The position numbers and the translations under genes were made by a program. From Pedobacter schmidteae (GTDB lineage: Bacteria; Bacteroidota; Bacteroidia; Sphingobacteriales; Sphingobacteriaceae), in the NCBI RefSeq assembly GCF_900564155.1, contig NZ_LS999839.1, positions 1,671,097 to 1,735,096 of the forward strand: a DNA stretch of 64,000 nucleotides, read 5' to 3'. Each line of letters begins with the position of its first letter. Within the stretch, counting starts at the first letter, position 1. Below are positions 17,889-25,489 of the stretch, piece after piece. A model generated the notes under the pieces. That model saw only the letters and a list, made by a program, of their open reading frames with translations, had not been told where the DNA came from and ran no database searches.

Positions 17889-18752
17889 TCAAACGGTATC
17901 TACAAATGTTTTCTCGATCCTATTGAAAGTGATGATTCCGACAGTTGTAATGGATAGGGCCATGAGGGTACAATAGGAGAGGCTTGTCCAGCTGAAGCTA
18001 CCTTTGCCTAAAAAGCCATATCTGAAGGTTTCGATAACAGGGGTCATGGGGTTATATTTAATGATCCAAGCGTAGTCGGGATATTTTTCAAGGGCCACAG
18101 ATAAAGGGTAAATAACAGGGGTGGCATACATGAGCAGCTGTATGCTAAAGCTGGCCAGAAATGCAAGATCGCGGTACCTGATGGTCATTGCAGAAATGAT
18201 CATACCAGTGCCAAGACCCAGGCAGCCCATTAATACCAGCAGGATGGGAAACAACAGGATGTACCAGTTGGGGCTGAAATGCGCATCTGTATACAGGTAA
18301 TATGCCATCATTAGGATAAACAGTAACATTTGTACTGCAAAGCGTACCAGGTTGGAAACAATAATGCTTAGGGGGACAATCAGCCTTGGGAAATATACCT
18401 TTCCAAAAAGCTGGGCATTGTCTTTAAATACCGTGCTGGTTTTATTCAGGCAATCGGCAAAATAGTTCCAGATGGTAATGCCGGCCATATAAAATAACGG
18501 TTGTGGAATGCCATCTGTGGAAATTCCGGCCAGGTTTCCGAAAATGAAGGTATAGATGATGGTAGTAAAAAAAGGCTGTATGAAAAACCATAATGGCCCC
18601 AATATGGTTTGTTTGTAAAAGGATACAAAATCGCGTTTGATGAGCAAGAACCATAGGTCGCGGTAATGCCATACTTCATTTAATCTGAAGCTAAGCAGTT
18701 GGCGGCTGGAACCTATTTCCATGTCCCAGTGAGTGTCAGTTGGCTGTTTCAT
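17889..18752 (-). CDS. Polysaccharide ABC exporter, permease subunit (Wzm/TagG-like)
   Basis: The 287-residue protein has a short cytoplasmic N-terminus (LNEVWHYRDLWFLLIKRDF) followed by six predicted membrane helices, and the ABC-2 permease segment LFGKVYFPRLIVPLSIIVSN near the middle. These proteins form a dimeric channel with the Wzt-type ATPase encoded next to it. It overlaps the preceding GT4 gene by 17 bp. The family also serves teichoic acid and O-antigen export, but the Gram-negative Wza/Wzc context here favours capsule or O-antigen-like glycan. Confidence 0.95.
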   Translation of the reverse strand: MKQPTDTHWDMEIGSSRQLLSFRLNEVWHYRDLWFLLIKRDFVSFYKQTILGPLWFFIQPFFTTIIYTFIFGNLAGISTDGIPQPLFYMAGITIWNYFADCLNKTSTVFKDNAQLFGKVYFPRLIVPLSIIVSNLVRFAVQMLLFILMMAYYLYTDAHFSPNWYILLFPILLVLMGCLGLGTGMIISAMTIRYRDLAFLASFSIQLLMYATPVIYPLSVALEKYPDYAWIIKYNPMTPVIETFRYGFLGKGSFSWTSLSYCTLMALSITTVGIITFNRIEKTFVDTV

Positions 18753-19866
18753 GATGGATTAATCGGGTCAGCACACTTGCGTACCGCTGGCTATTGAAGT
18801 GTTTTAAGCATTCCTGCTGAATGTTTCTTCTTTCTTCAGCTTTTAATGTACGGTGTAGTTCTTTTCTGATGGCCAGTTCCAGGGCATCTATGTCATCCGG
18901 ATCGATAGTTGTGCCCATACCCGAATGCCGCACGGCATCTGTGCTGCCATCACTATGGCCGCAAATAACCGGCAGACCGGATGCCATGGCTTCAATGAAG
19001 ACAATACCGAAGCCCTCTTTTTTGCTGGGCAGTACAAAAAGATCGGCCAGCAAAAAATGATCTGCCAGTTCGCTGGCCTCAATGTAATCGGTTAGTATCA
19101 CGTTGCTGCTGAGTCCATGCCTGGCCACAAATTGTTCGATACGCCTTTTCTCGGCCATATCACAGGGACCGGCAAGGAGGTAACGAATATCCGTCAGCCC
19201 AGGTTTAATTCTGCTTATGGCCGAAATGACCTGCTCATACCCTTTAAATTTTTCGGCGGCCGACATCCTGGTTAGACTGAATACCACCTTTTGTGAAGTG
19301 GTTAGTGCATAACGCTTTAAAAGATGCGCGGGCTTTTCGAATTTTTCGGGCAGTTTGATAAAAGGATCTAATATGTTGTTTAAGACAATACAGCGGACAG
19401 GGGATGCATGATGTAATTCAACCACCTGTTTTTTGGTAAAGTTGCTGACGCAAATGATTTGGTTTGCGATTTTCCAGATGCTTTTTTTTGAGCCCTGAAG
19501 GGGGCGCCAGACTTCTATGCCATGGGCAATGAGCCATATTTTACAGCCGGGGTTAATCCAACTGAGCACCTCACCAATCATGGAAAGGTTGACGTGCCCT
19601 AAGATCAACACATCGGCATTTCGTGCACACCATATACTTTGCAGGGTAAACCGGACTTTATTTTTGCCAAATCCTTTAAAAAGGGAGGCGGGTAAATAGG
19701 AAGTGATAAGATCGGCAGGTTGGTCGTTTAAACTATAGTGGTTAAAGGTCCAATTATTTTTTTTACCCAACTGGTGTAGCGTGTAGGCCAATGTACGGCT
19801 CATGTTTTGAATGCCTCCGGTTCCGCTGAAGGTTTCGGGGCTCAGAAATAATATTTTTTTAGGCAT
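18736..19866 (-). CDS. Family 4 glycosyltransferase
   Basis: The 376-residue protein opens KKILFLSPETFSGTGGIQNM, with the glycine-rich GT4 acceptor loop, has the strand VVFSLTRMSAAEKFKGYEQV in the donor domain and the donor site SKKEGFGIVFIEAMASGLPV near residues 280-300. It is the first gene after a 119-bp gap downstream of the UpxY gene and precedes the exporter pair, overlapping the permease by 17 bp. It could act early in assembly of the repeat unit, but specificity is unknown. Confidence 0.93.
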   Translation of the reverse strand: MPKKILFLSPETFSGTGGIQNMSRTLAYTLHQLGKKNNWTFNHYSLNDQPADLITSYLPASLFKGFGKNKVRFTLQSIWCARNADVLILGHVNLSMIGEVLSWINPGCKIWLIAHGIEVWRPLQGSKKSIWKIANQIICVSNFTKKQVVELHHASPVRCIVLNNILDPFIKLPEKFEKPAHLLKRYALTTSQKVVFSLTRMSAAEKFKGYEQVISAISRIKPGLTDIRYLLAGPCDMAEKRRIEQFVARHGLSSNVILTDYIEASELADHFLLADLFVLPSKKEGFGIVFIEAMASGLPVICGHSDGSTDAVRHSGMGTTIDPDDIDALELAIRKELHRTLKAEERRNIQQECLKHFNSQRYASVLTRLIHHETAN

Positions 19867-19985
19867 GCATTAATTGTGGAAGTTGCAGGCTATGCAAAGC
19901 TTCGCTCCCTAAGTCACATTTTGCGATAACTTATTACTGCTTTAATAAAATAATGAGGTTAAGCCTTTATATCTGGACCTAACTT

Positions 19986-20498
19986 TTAATGTATTCTTTC
20001 AAGAAACGCAGCTGATACATTTACAATAATGGAACGTTGCATATCTCCCAATCGCAATAGCAATTGTTTGTGTGATCTGTACTCTATAATTTCGGCCCTG
20101 ATTCCTTTCAATGGGCCTGCTTTAATTTCTACCAGCTCGCCGGGGCGTAGGTCTTCTTCCGTGATTTTTAGTTCATAAGGGCTGGCTAGCAGTAGCTTAA
20201 GGTCGCTGATTTGCCTATCCGGCATGGTAGCGATTTTACCCGAAAAATAAAGGAAGCGGGAAATGCCACTGGTCATGAGTACCTCGGTTTGCTGCCGCTG
20301 ATTGATGTGTACAAACAGGTAAGATCGGAGCAAAGGCTCATCTACCCATTTTTTTCGGTCGCTCCATTGCTTCAGTTGGCGCTGCAAGGGTAGATAAGCT
20401 TCAATATCTTTGCTGAGCAAAGCCTGATAAGCTTTTTTTTCTGCACGTGATTGCGTGTAGACCGGGTGCCATTTCTTTATTTCCTGATGTTCCACCAT
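19986..20498 (-). CDS. UpxY-family transcription antiterminator (NusG-like)
   Basis: The 170-residue protein has a NusG N-terminal domain (KWHPVYTQSRAEKKAYQALL at residues 9-28, LRSYLFVHIN near 60-69) and a KOW-type segment (RPGELVEIKAGPLKGIRAEI) near residues 122-141. UpxY proteins of Bacteroidota bind RNA polymerase in the untranslated leader of a capsule operon and prevent early termination. This one is not first in its operon: it overlaps the end of the Wzc-like gene by 22 bp, and 119 bp without a gene follow it. It probably supports transcription of the long glycosyltransferase operon. Confidence 0.93.
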   Translation of the reverse strand: MVEHQEIKKWHPVYTQSRAEKKAYQALLSKDIEAYLPLQRQLKQWSDRKKWVDEPLLRSYLFVHINQRQQTEVLMTSGISRFLYFSGKIATMPDRQISDLKLLLASPYELKITEEDLRPGELVEIKAGPLKGIRAEIIEYRSHKQLLLRLGDMQRSIIVNVSAAFLERIH

Positions 20499-22876
20499 TT
20501 TAGCTTTTCCTCGTTTTCATAATAACCTGAATACTTATGCCCATTGTAATCTGCATAATAATGAAGCGCGCCCTGGTTGCTGCTGCTTTTATAATATCCC
20601 GACTGCAGGCGGTTTTCTTCAAAGGCATTCAGTACAATGGCCATATTGGTTAATCTGTATTCCTGAGCAAGGGCTTCAGGTATAGCCACTGCGTGATGTT
20701 TGGATTTCCCATACCGGATCACAAAAAGATTGATGTCGCTTTTGCAGATCAGCGGAATCGAATCAGATACCAGGCCAATAGGTGCTGTATCGATCATGAT
20801 GATTTCATATCGCTGCCTGAGCTCATCCAGTAACCTGGACAAGCGTTCATGGTGGAGGAGCTCGGAAGGATTTGGGGGGATGGGGCCCGAACTGATAAAA
20901 TCAAGATTTTTATGTGCGGTTGGCTGAATGATGTTTTCACTGAGGCACTGGCCAACCAGGTAATTGCTAAGTCCTTTGCTGTTAGCGCTTCCGAATGCCT
21001 TATGTAATTTGGGGCGTCGCAAATCGGCACCAATGAGTATCACTTTTTTATCAATGAGGGCAAGTGTACTGGATAGATTCAGCGCCACAAAGGATTTGCC
21101 TTCTCCCGAAACCTCGGAGGTGATGCAGATGACTTTGCTCTCTTTTTCTGAAGCTAAAAAGTTAAGGTTGGTGCGGACGGCACGCACGGATTCGGCGAAA
21201 ATGGACCTCGGTTTGGTCAATGCCAGAATCTGGGTGTTGTTCTCGTCAATTTTATCCGGAAATTTGCGAATAATCCCTACAATAGGGATGTTTGTTGCCT
21301 GTTCAACCGATTCTTTGTCATATATGTAGGGGTTCAATACGCGCATTAATACCAAAATTGCCAATCCACCGAGCAGACCAAAAAGAACAGCGCTGCGGTA
21401 AATTTTGGCGGTATTGGGTGAAACAGGAGTATAGTTAACCTGTGCCTCTTCAATAATAGTGGCACCGGGGAGTATGGCCGATTTGTTGATTTGCGCCTCC
21501 AGCTTTTTTTCTGACAAAAAAGAATATACCTTTTCATTGATCTCGAAATCACGGCGTAAACTAATCATATCTTTCTCTGCAGCAGGTAAAGCCGCTACCT
21601 GTTTGTTTACCTGGCTAAGTTGGGCTTCTAAATAATTGATGTTTTTCTGAATTCTCTGGGTTGAAGCATTGATGTTCCGGATTGCGGTATTTTTTATTTC
21701 GGCAATTTGCAGGTTCAAATCGGCAATTGGTCCGGAAGTAGCATTGTAAGTCTTCAGTAGTACGTTTTTGTCTCTCAATAAACTATTCAGATTGCTGACC
21801 AGATTACCGAGCAAAGGATCGATACTACCCTCAAGATTGAAATTTAAGCTGACTTCATTCTGGTTGCCGGCGATTTGTTTTTTCAACTGATCAATAGCAA
21901 TCAGCTGGATATTTAATAGCGAACGTTGTGCTTCCAGGTTGCTTACCTTAGATAAGGTGATATTGGTTGATGTACCGATATCCATAATGCCTGATCGCTG
22001 TTTGTACGTTTCCAATGAACTTTCTGAATCTTTTACTGCGGCAGACAGGTAAGTTTGTTGCTGGTTGATGAAACTAATGATCTGGCTGGCCGATTGTGTT
22101 TTCTGACCCTGATCATAGTCGCGATAGGCATTCATTACCGCATTTAATACATCGGCAGCAAACTGAGGATTGGAGTCTGTTTGCTGCATACTGATGATAT
22201 TGGCATTTTTGACAACATCATTTGTTCGTAGTCCGCTGCTTACCCTTTCCAGAAGTGTTTCGGGTGTGTTGAATTTAAACAGGTAGGAAATATTGGTGTT
22301 TATTGGTCCTTTATATGCTAATGTAAAGCTGGTATTTCCAATATTTACAAGACTGTTGTAGCGAAAAGTTTTTTGGACTTCGGTGCCTGCCACATTCCAA
22401 TACAGTTTAAATGTTTTTCGATCTAGGGGGCTAAATGTAATTGGTTCCCGGAAAAAGTTCAGGCTGTCAAATTTCGAAAGACTGATATCAAGAGGTTTCA
22501 CAGGATAGAGGTCGTAGTTTCGTATCCTTCCGGAAATGTAAAAACTGATATTGTAATTGAGTTGCTTAATGGCGTTCAGCAACAGGCTTCGGCTTTGTAT
22601 GATAAACTTTTCGCTCTGCAGATTGGCAGGGCTTCTTCCGGAATTGTTCATCACATTGACCAGGTCTGTTAGCTCGGATTTTTTTTCATCAAACTTGAGC
22701 ATCCCCGAAGTAGCATAAGTTTTTGGGGTATACCATAAATAGGCATAAGCGATGAGTGCTGCGACTAATACAGATCCGGCAAGCATATACCAGCGGCTAA
22801 GCAGTATACTGACTATTTTTAGGTAGTCAATTTCCCGGCCGGAGGGTCTTTTTTGAATCTGTTCTGTTGTCTTCAT
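20477..22876 (-). CDS. Wzc-like polysaccharide co-polymerase with BY-kinase domain
   Basis: The ATG at 22876 shares one base with the upstream stop and gives 799 residues. The order is: an N-terminal membrane helix (MLAGSVLVAALIAYAYLWY), a Wzz-type periplasmic domain, a long coiled-coil stretch to about residue 470 (GNVR-type), a second membrane helix near 490-510, and a cytoplasmic bacterial tyrosine kinase domain with Walker A SEVSGEGKS (about 583-591), Walker A' GADLRRPKLH and Walker B IIMIDTAP. The C-terminus carries a tyrosine cluster (SGYYKSSS, HYYADYNGHKYSGYY), the expected autophosphorylation tail. It controls chain length and export together with the Wza-like lipoprotein, and the PHP phosphatase on the other strand should reverse its phosphorylation. 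Confidence 0.96.
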   Translation of the reverse strand: MKTTEQIQKRPSGREIDYLKIVSILLSRWYMLAGSVLVAALIAYAYLWYTPKTYATSGMLKFDEKKSELTDLVNVMNNSGRSPANLQSEKFIIQSRSLLLNAIKQLNYNISFYISGRIRNYDLYPVKPLDISLSKFDSLNFFREPITFSPLDRKTFKLYWNVAGTEVQKTFRYNSLVNIGNTSFTLAYKGPINTNISYLFKFNTPETLLERVSSGLRTNDVVKNANIISMQQTDSNPQFAADVLNAVMNAYRDYDQGQKTQSASQIISFINQQQTYLSAAVKDSESSLETYKQRSGIMDIGTSTNITLSKVSNLEAQRSLLNIQLIAIDQLKKQIAGNQNEVSLNFNLEGSIDPLLGNLVSNLNSLLRDKNVLLKTYNATSGPIADLNLQIAEIKNTAIRNINASTQRIQKNINYLEAQLSQVNKQVAALPAAEKDMISLRRDFEINEKVYSFLSEKKLEAQINKSAILPGATIIEEAQVNYTPVSPNTAKIYRSAVLFGLLGGLAILVLMRVLNPYIYDKESVEQATNIPIVGIIRKFPDKIDENNTQILALTKPRSIFAESVRAVRTNLNFLASEKESKVICITSEVSGEGKSFVALNLSSTLALIDKKVILIGADLRRPKLHKAFGSANSKGLSNYLVGQCLSENIIQPTAHKNLDFISSGPIPPNPSELLHHERLSRLLDELRQRYEIIMIDTAPIGLVSDSIPLICKSDINLFVIRYGKSKHHAVAIPEALAQEYRLTNMAIVLNAFEENRLQSGYYKSSSNQGALHYYADYNGHKYSGYYENEEKLKWWNIRK

Positions 22877-23649
22877 CAACGAGTAAGCGTATAGATGATT
22901 AATGCTGTATTTAATAGGGTAATGACGGGTTGTAAAACGGCCGACATACTTTGCAGTTTTTCGGACCGTATGGCTTTTTTATGTTGGGCTATATAAATAA
23001 TGTCATTGTTTTGAAGGATGGTTCGGGAATCGGAAAGTGTTTCAATGTTGCTCAGATCAAGCTCGAAAACCTGGGGATGTTGTCTGTTGTCACGGATGAT
23101 CTTTATATTTTTACTGCTTGCTTTGTCGGTAAGGCCTCCCGCTGCGCCGATGACTTCGACCAGGGAAGTATAGTCTTTTTCCAAAGTATAAATGCCCTGG
23201 TTTTTTACTTCGCCCAGCAAGGTTACCTTTAGGTTAATAATTTTTAAAGCGATTATTGGGTCTTTGAGCTCTTTGCGGTAAAGGGTCTCAATGCGTTGTG
23301 CAGCTTCGAACCGGGTAAGGCCTACTACCTTTACACGTCCAAGCATTGGGAGCGCCACTGTACTGTCGGCCTCCACCTGATAATTTAGGCCTTCATTATT
23401 GCCGGAGGCTTCAGCTTCCTTTGCAATGGGGTCATTCACAATGTATTTTTTGTTCCCCAGGTTTCTGATCTGCAGAATGTCCTGTGGATTGATCCGATAG
23501 GGTTTCGGGGCGAAATTGCTTTTTGGTGTATTATCCGAGCTGCTTTTTTTCTCAAAAAGCACTTGTTGCTGCTTGTATTTGCAAGAAAAACTAGCAATTG
23601 AGCAGGCAAAAGCCGCAGCCAAAAAGATGATTTTTTCACCAGAATACAT
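22876..23649 (-). CDS. Wza-like outer-membrane polysaccharide export protein
   Basis: The 257-residue protein starts with a signal segment rich in alanine and ends it near FACSIASFSC, so it may be a lipoprotein although the lipobox is weak. Residues about 50-130 form the polysaccharide export domain (YRINPQDILQIRNLGNKKY, VEADSTVALPMLGRVKVVGL) and 135-205 an SLBB domain (VTLLGEVKNQGIYTLEKDY, IGAAGGLTDKAS). A C-terminal hydrophobic helix (VITLLNTALIIYTL) ends the protein. It should form the outer-membrane translocon of the capsule. It is the first gene of the minus-strand operon. Confidence 0.95.
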   Translation of the reverse strand: MYSGEKIIFLAAAFACSIASFSCKYKQQQVLFEKKSSSDNTPKSNFAPKPYRINPQDILQIRNLGNKKYIVNDPIAKEAEASGNNEGLNYQVEADSTVALPMLGRVKVVGLTRFEAAQRIETLYRKELKDPIIALKIINLKVTLLGEVKNQGIYTLEKDYTSLVEVIGAAGGLTDKASSKNIKIIRDNRQHPQVFELDLSNIETLSDSRTILQNNDIIYIAQHKKAIRSEKLQSMSAVLQPVITLLNTALIIYTLTR

Positions 23650-23692
23650 ATTAAAACCTAAGTTTATCCCTTATAGCAATAGGCTACGGTTT

Positions 23693-23700
23693 CAAAAATA
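23693..23700 (-). promoter_or_regulatory. Possible -7 promoter box of the capsule operon
   Basis: The minus strand reads TATTTTTG, a match to the Bacteroidota -7 consensus TAnnTTTG, 44 bp upstream of the Wza-like start. I see no good TTTG box at the usual distance upstream, so the call is weak. Confidence 0.4.
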
Positions 23701-23707
23701 CATATTA

Positions 23708-23740
23708 ATTGTAAATGATTATAATTAATTATTAAATTTG
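23708..23740 (+). promoter_or_regulatory. Candidate promoter of the divergent GT2/phosphatase pair
   Basis: ATTG at 23708-23711 stands 21 bp before TAAATTTG at 23733-23740, which fits the Bacteroidota -33/-7 pattern (TTTG and TAnnTTTG). The -7 box ends only 5 bp before the ATG at 23746, so a transcript from it would be leaderless or nearly so. Confidence 0.4.
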
Positions 23741-23745
23741 TTACC

Positions 23746-24495
23746 ATGTGTGGTGTTAAACTTTCTTTAATTACAATATCATTTAATTCGGTTGATACGA
23801 TTCAGAAATGCATTGATTCTGTCGCTAGCCAAACATTTGGGCCCATACAGTACATTTTGATTGATGGTAATTCTAGCGATGGAACCAGGGAGGTTATTTT
23901 GAAAAATAAGGCCCATATTCACTACTTTAAATCGGAACCTGATGAGGGAATTTATGATGCGATGAATAAGGGGCTGGCACAGGCCACAGGCGATGTGGTT
24001 GGCTTACTAAATGCAGATGATTATTTTGCTAATGCGCATGTGTTGAGTGAGATAGCTGGTGTTTTTGAACAGTATGATCCGGATATTCTATATGCTGATC
24101 TGGACTATGTGGACACGGATGGGCGGCTGATGCGACGGTGGAGATCGGGCAATTATTCGCCTGGGAAATTCAACTGGGGCTGGATGCCCCCGCATCCTAC
24201 TTTTTATGCCAAAAGAAAGTTGTTTGAGAATTTGGGTAAGTACAATATGGACTATGGCACGGCTGCAGATTACGAACTGATGCTTCGGTTTATGTATCCA
24301 AATGAAGCCAGGGTCCGATACCTGAATAAAGTAATAGTTAAAATGGTGTCGGGTGGCGTTAGCAACCGGCATATCTACAATAGACTGGAGGCCTGGAAGT
24401 ATGATTTTAAAGCGATGACGAATCATAAAATAAATTTCCCGGTTTTAGGAATTCTGCTGAAGCCCTTGAGGAAAATTACCCAGTTTATCACTTAA
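23746..24495 (+). CDS. Family 2 glycosyltransferase, WcaA-like
   Basis: The 249-residue protein has the GT2 core SLITISFNSVDTIQKCID and ILIDGNSSDGT, followed by EPDEGIYDAMNKGLAQATGD and the DxD-type LLNADDYF. This EGIYDAMNKG form is typical of the colanic-acid/exopolysaccharide GT2 group. It is transcribed away from the main operon and is followed 9 bp later by the phosphatase gene, so the two form a small plus-strand operon. It likely adds one sugar of the same glycan. Confidence 0.93.
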   Translation: MCGVKLSLITISFNSVDTIQKCIDSVASQTFGPIQYILIDGNSSDGTREVILKNKAHIHYFKSEPDEGIYDAMNKGLAQATGDVVGLLNADDYFANAHVLSEIAGVFEQYDPDILYADLDYVDTDGRLMRRWRSGNYSPGKFNWGWMPPHPTFYAKRKLFENLGKYNMDYGTAADYELMLRFMYPNEARVRYLNKVIVKMVSGGVSNRHIYNRLEAWKYDFKAMTNHKINFPVLGILLKPLRKITQFIT

Positions 24496-24504
24496 GTACT
24501 CGTA

Positions 24505-25230
24505 ATGATCTCATTTTTCCATAGAAAAAATAAGATAAGGGACACGGCCTGGTTGAGTGTAGATATGCATAACCATTTGCTGCCCGGTATTGACGATGGG
24601 GCGGTGGATATTGGGCAGTCCTTTCATTTTATCAAAGCTTTGTGGGAAATGGGTTTTAGCAAGTTCGTTTGTACACCACATATTTTTACAGGGTTGTACC
24701 CGAATAATCTGGAGACGATTACTGCGGCTTTAATGGATGTTAAAGCTGTCGTGATGCAGGCAGGACTGGGAATTGAAATGTGCGCGGCTGCTGAATATAT
24801 GGTGGATGAAACATTTAAAGTTAAAGATAATTTGCTGTGTTTGCCGGGGCAACATGTATTGATTGAGATGTCGTACCTGGCTGAAATGCCCAATATTGAG
24901 CAGGTGATTTTTGATTTACAGCTGATGGGGTTTAAGCCGGTTATTGCCCATCCGGAACGGTATGCCTATTATCATAAAAATGCAGTCCGCTATCAAAGGC
25001 TAAAAGATATGGGCGTTTTGTTTCAATTGAACCTGTTGTCGGTATCGGGCTATTACGGAAAAGCGGTAAAATTGGCGGCGGGCCAGCTTATGAAAGAAAA
25101 AAGGTATGATTTTGCGGGTACAGACCTGCATCATTTACACCACCTCAGGTCGCTTCAGGAGCTGGTTTTCAGTGGCAGGTTGTTTGAGTTGATTGGCCAT
25201 TATTCATTTAAAAACAAAGAACTTTTTTAA
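24505..25230 (+). CDS. PHP-type protein-tyrosine phosphatase (CpsB/YwqE-like)
   Basis: The 241-residue protein shows the metal ligands of the PHP family: MHNHLLPGIDDGA at residues 21-33, FVCTPHI, AAEYMVD, VIAHPERYAYY and FAGTDLHHLHH. CpsB/YwqE enzymes are manganese-dependent phosphatases that dephosphorylate the tyrosine-rich tail of Wzc-like kinases and so set polymer length and export. Here the kinase lies 1.6 kb away on the opposite strand. A perfect 50-bp palindrome starts 11 bp after its stop codon. Confidence 0.95.
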   Translation: MISFFHRKNKIRDTAWLSVDMHNHLLPGIDDGAVDIGQSFHFIKALWEMGFSKFVCTPHIFTGLYPNNLETITAALMDVKAVVMQAGLGIEMCAAAEYMVDETFKVKDNLLCLPGQHVLIEMSYLAEMPNIEQVIFDLQLMGFKPVIAHPERYAYYHKNAVRYQRLKDMGVLFQLNLLSVSGYYGKAVKLAAGQLMKEKRYDFAGTDLHHLHHLRSLQELVFSGRLFELIGHYSFKNKELF

Positions 25231-25241
25231 GAATTAAATCG

Positions 25242-25291
25242 CACGTCATCTCGAGGATACGAGAGATCTCTCGTATCCTCGAGATGACGTG
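25242..25291. repeat. Perfect 50-bp palindrome (intergenic)
   Basis: The 25-bp arm starting CACGTCATCTCGAGGATACG (25242-25266) is followed directly by its exact reverse complement (25267-25291), with no spacer. It lies 11 bp after the phosphatase stop and about 200 bp before rhaT. In RNA it would form a very strong hairpin and could end or protect the upstream transcript. The outer bases CGTCATCT resemble the ends of the two larger repeats at 28751 and 31660. The remaining 25292-25489 holds no gene I can support. Confidence 0.9.
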
Positions 25292-25489
25292 GAGCAATGG
25301 TATACGGCACGGGGAGCTGGTTGAACTTGCTTTACTGGCCTGTGTTGGGATGATGTATCGCATAAACCGGTTTATTAGTCTGAAGTGCGAAACGATGCAA
25401 AGCAACCTGCTTTTGCGAGCATGACAGTACATGACAGAAGTGTATCCTGATTGCCCTATTTTAGTCGAACCAAATTTAAAACCTTAAAC

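Noticed and set aside
1..25230. Capsule locus considered as a recently transferred island with mobile-element borders
   Set aside because: No transposase, integrase, tRNA or direct-repeat border is visible, and the left end lies outside the window.
25242..25291. Palindrome considered as a sequencing or library chimera
   Set aside because: It cannot be excluded from sequence alone, but its ends resemble the two other intergenic repeats and it sits precisely between genes, so I kept it.
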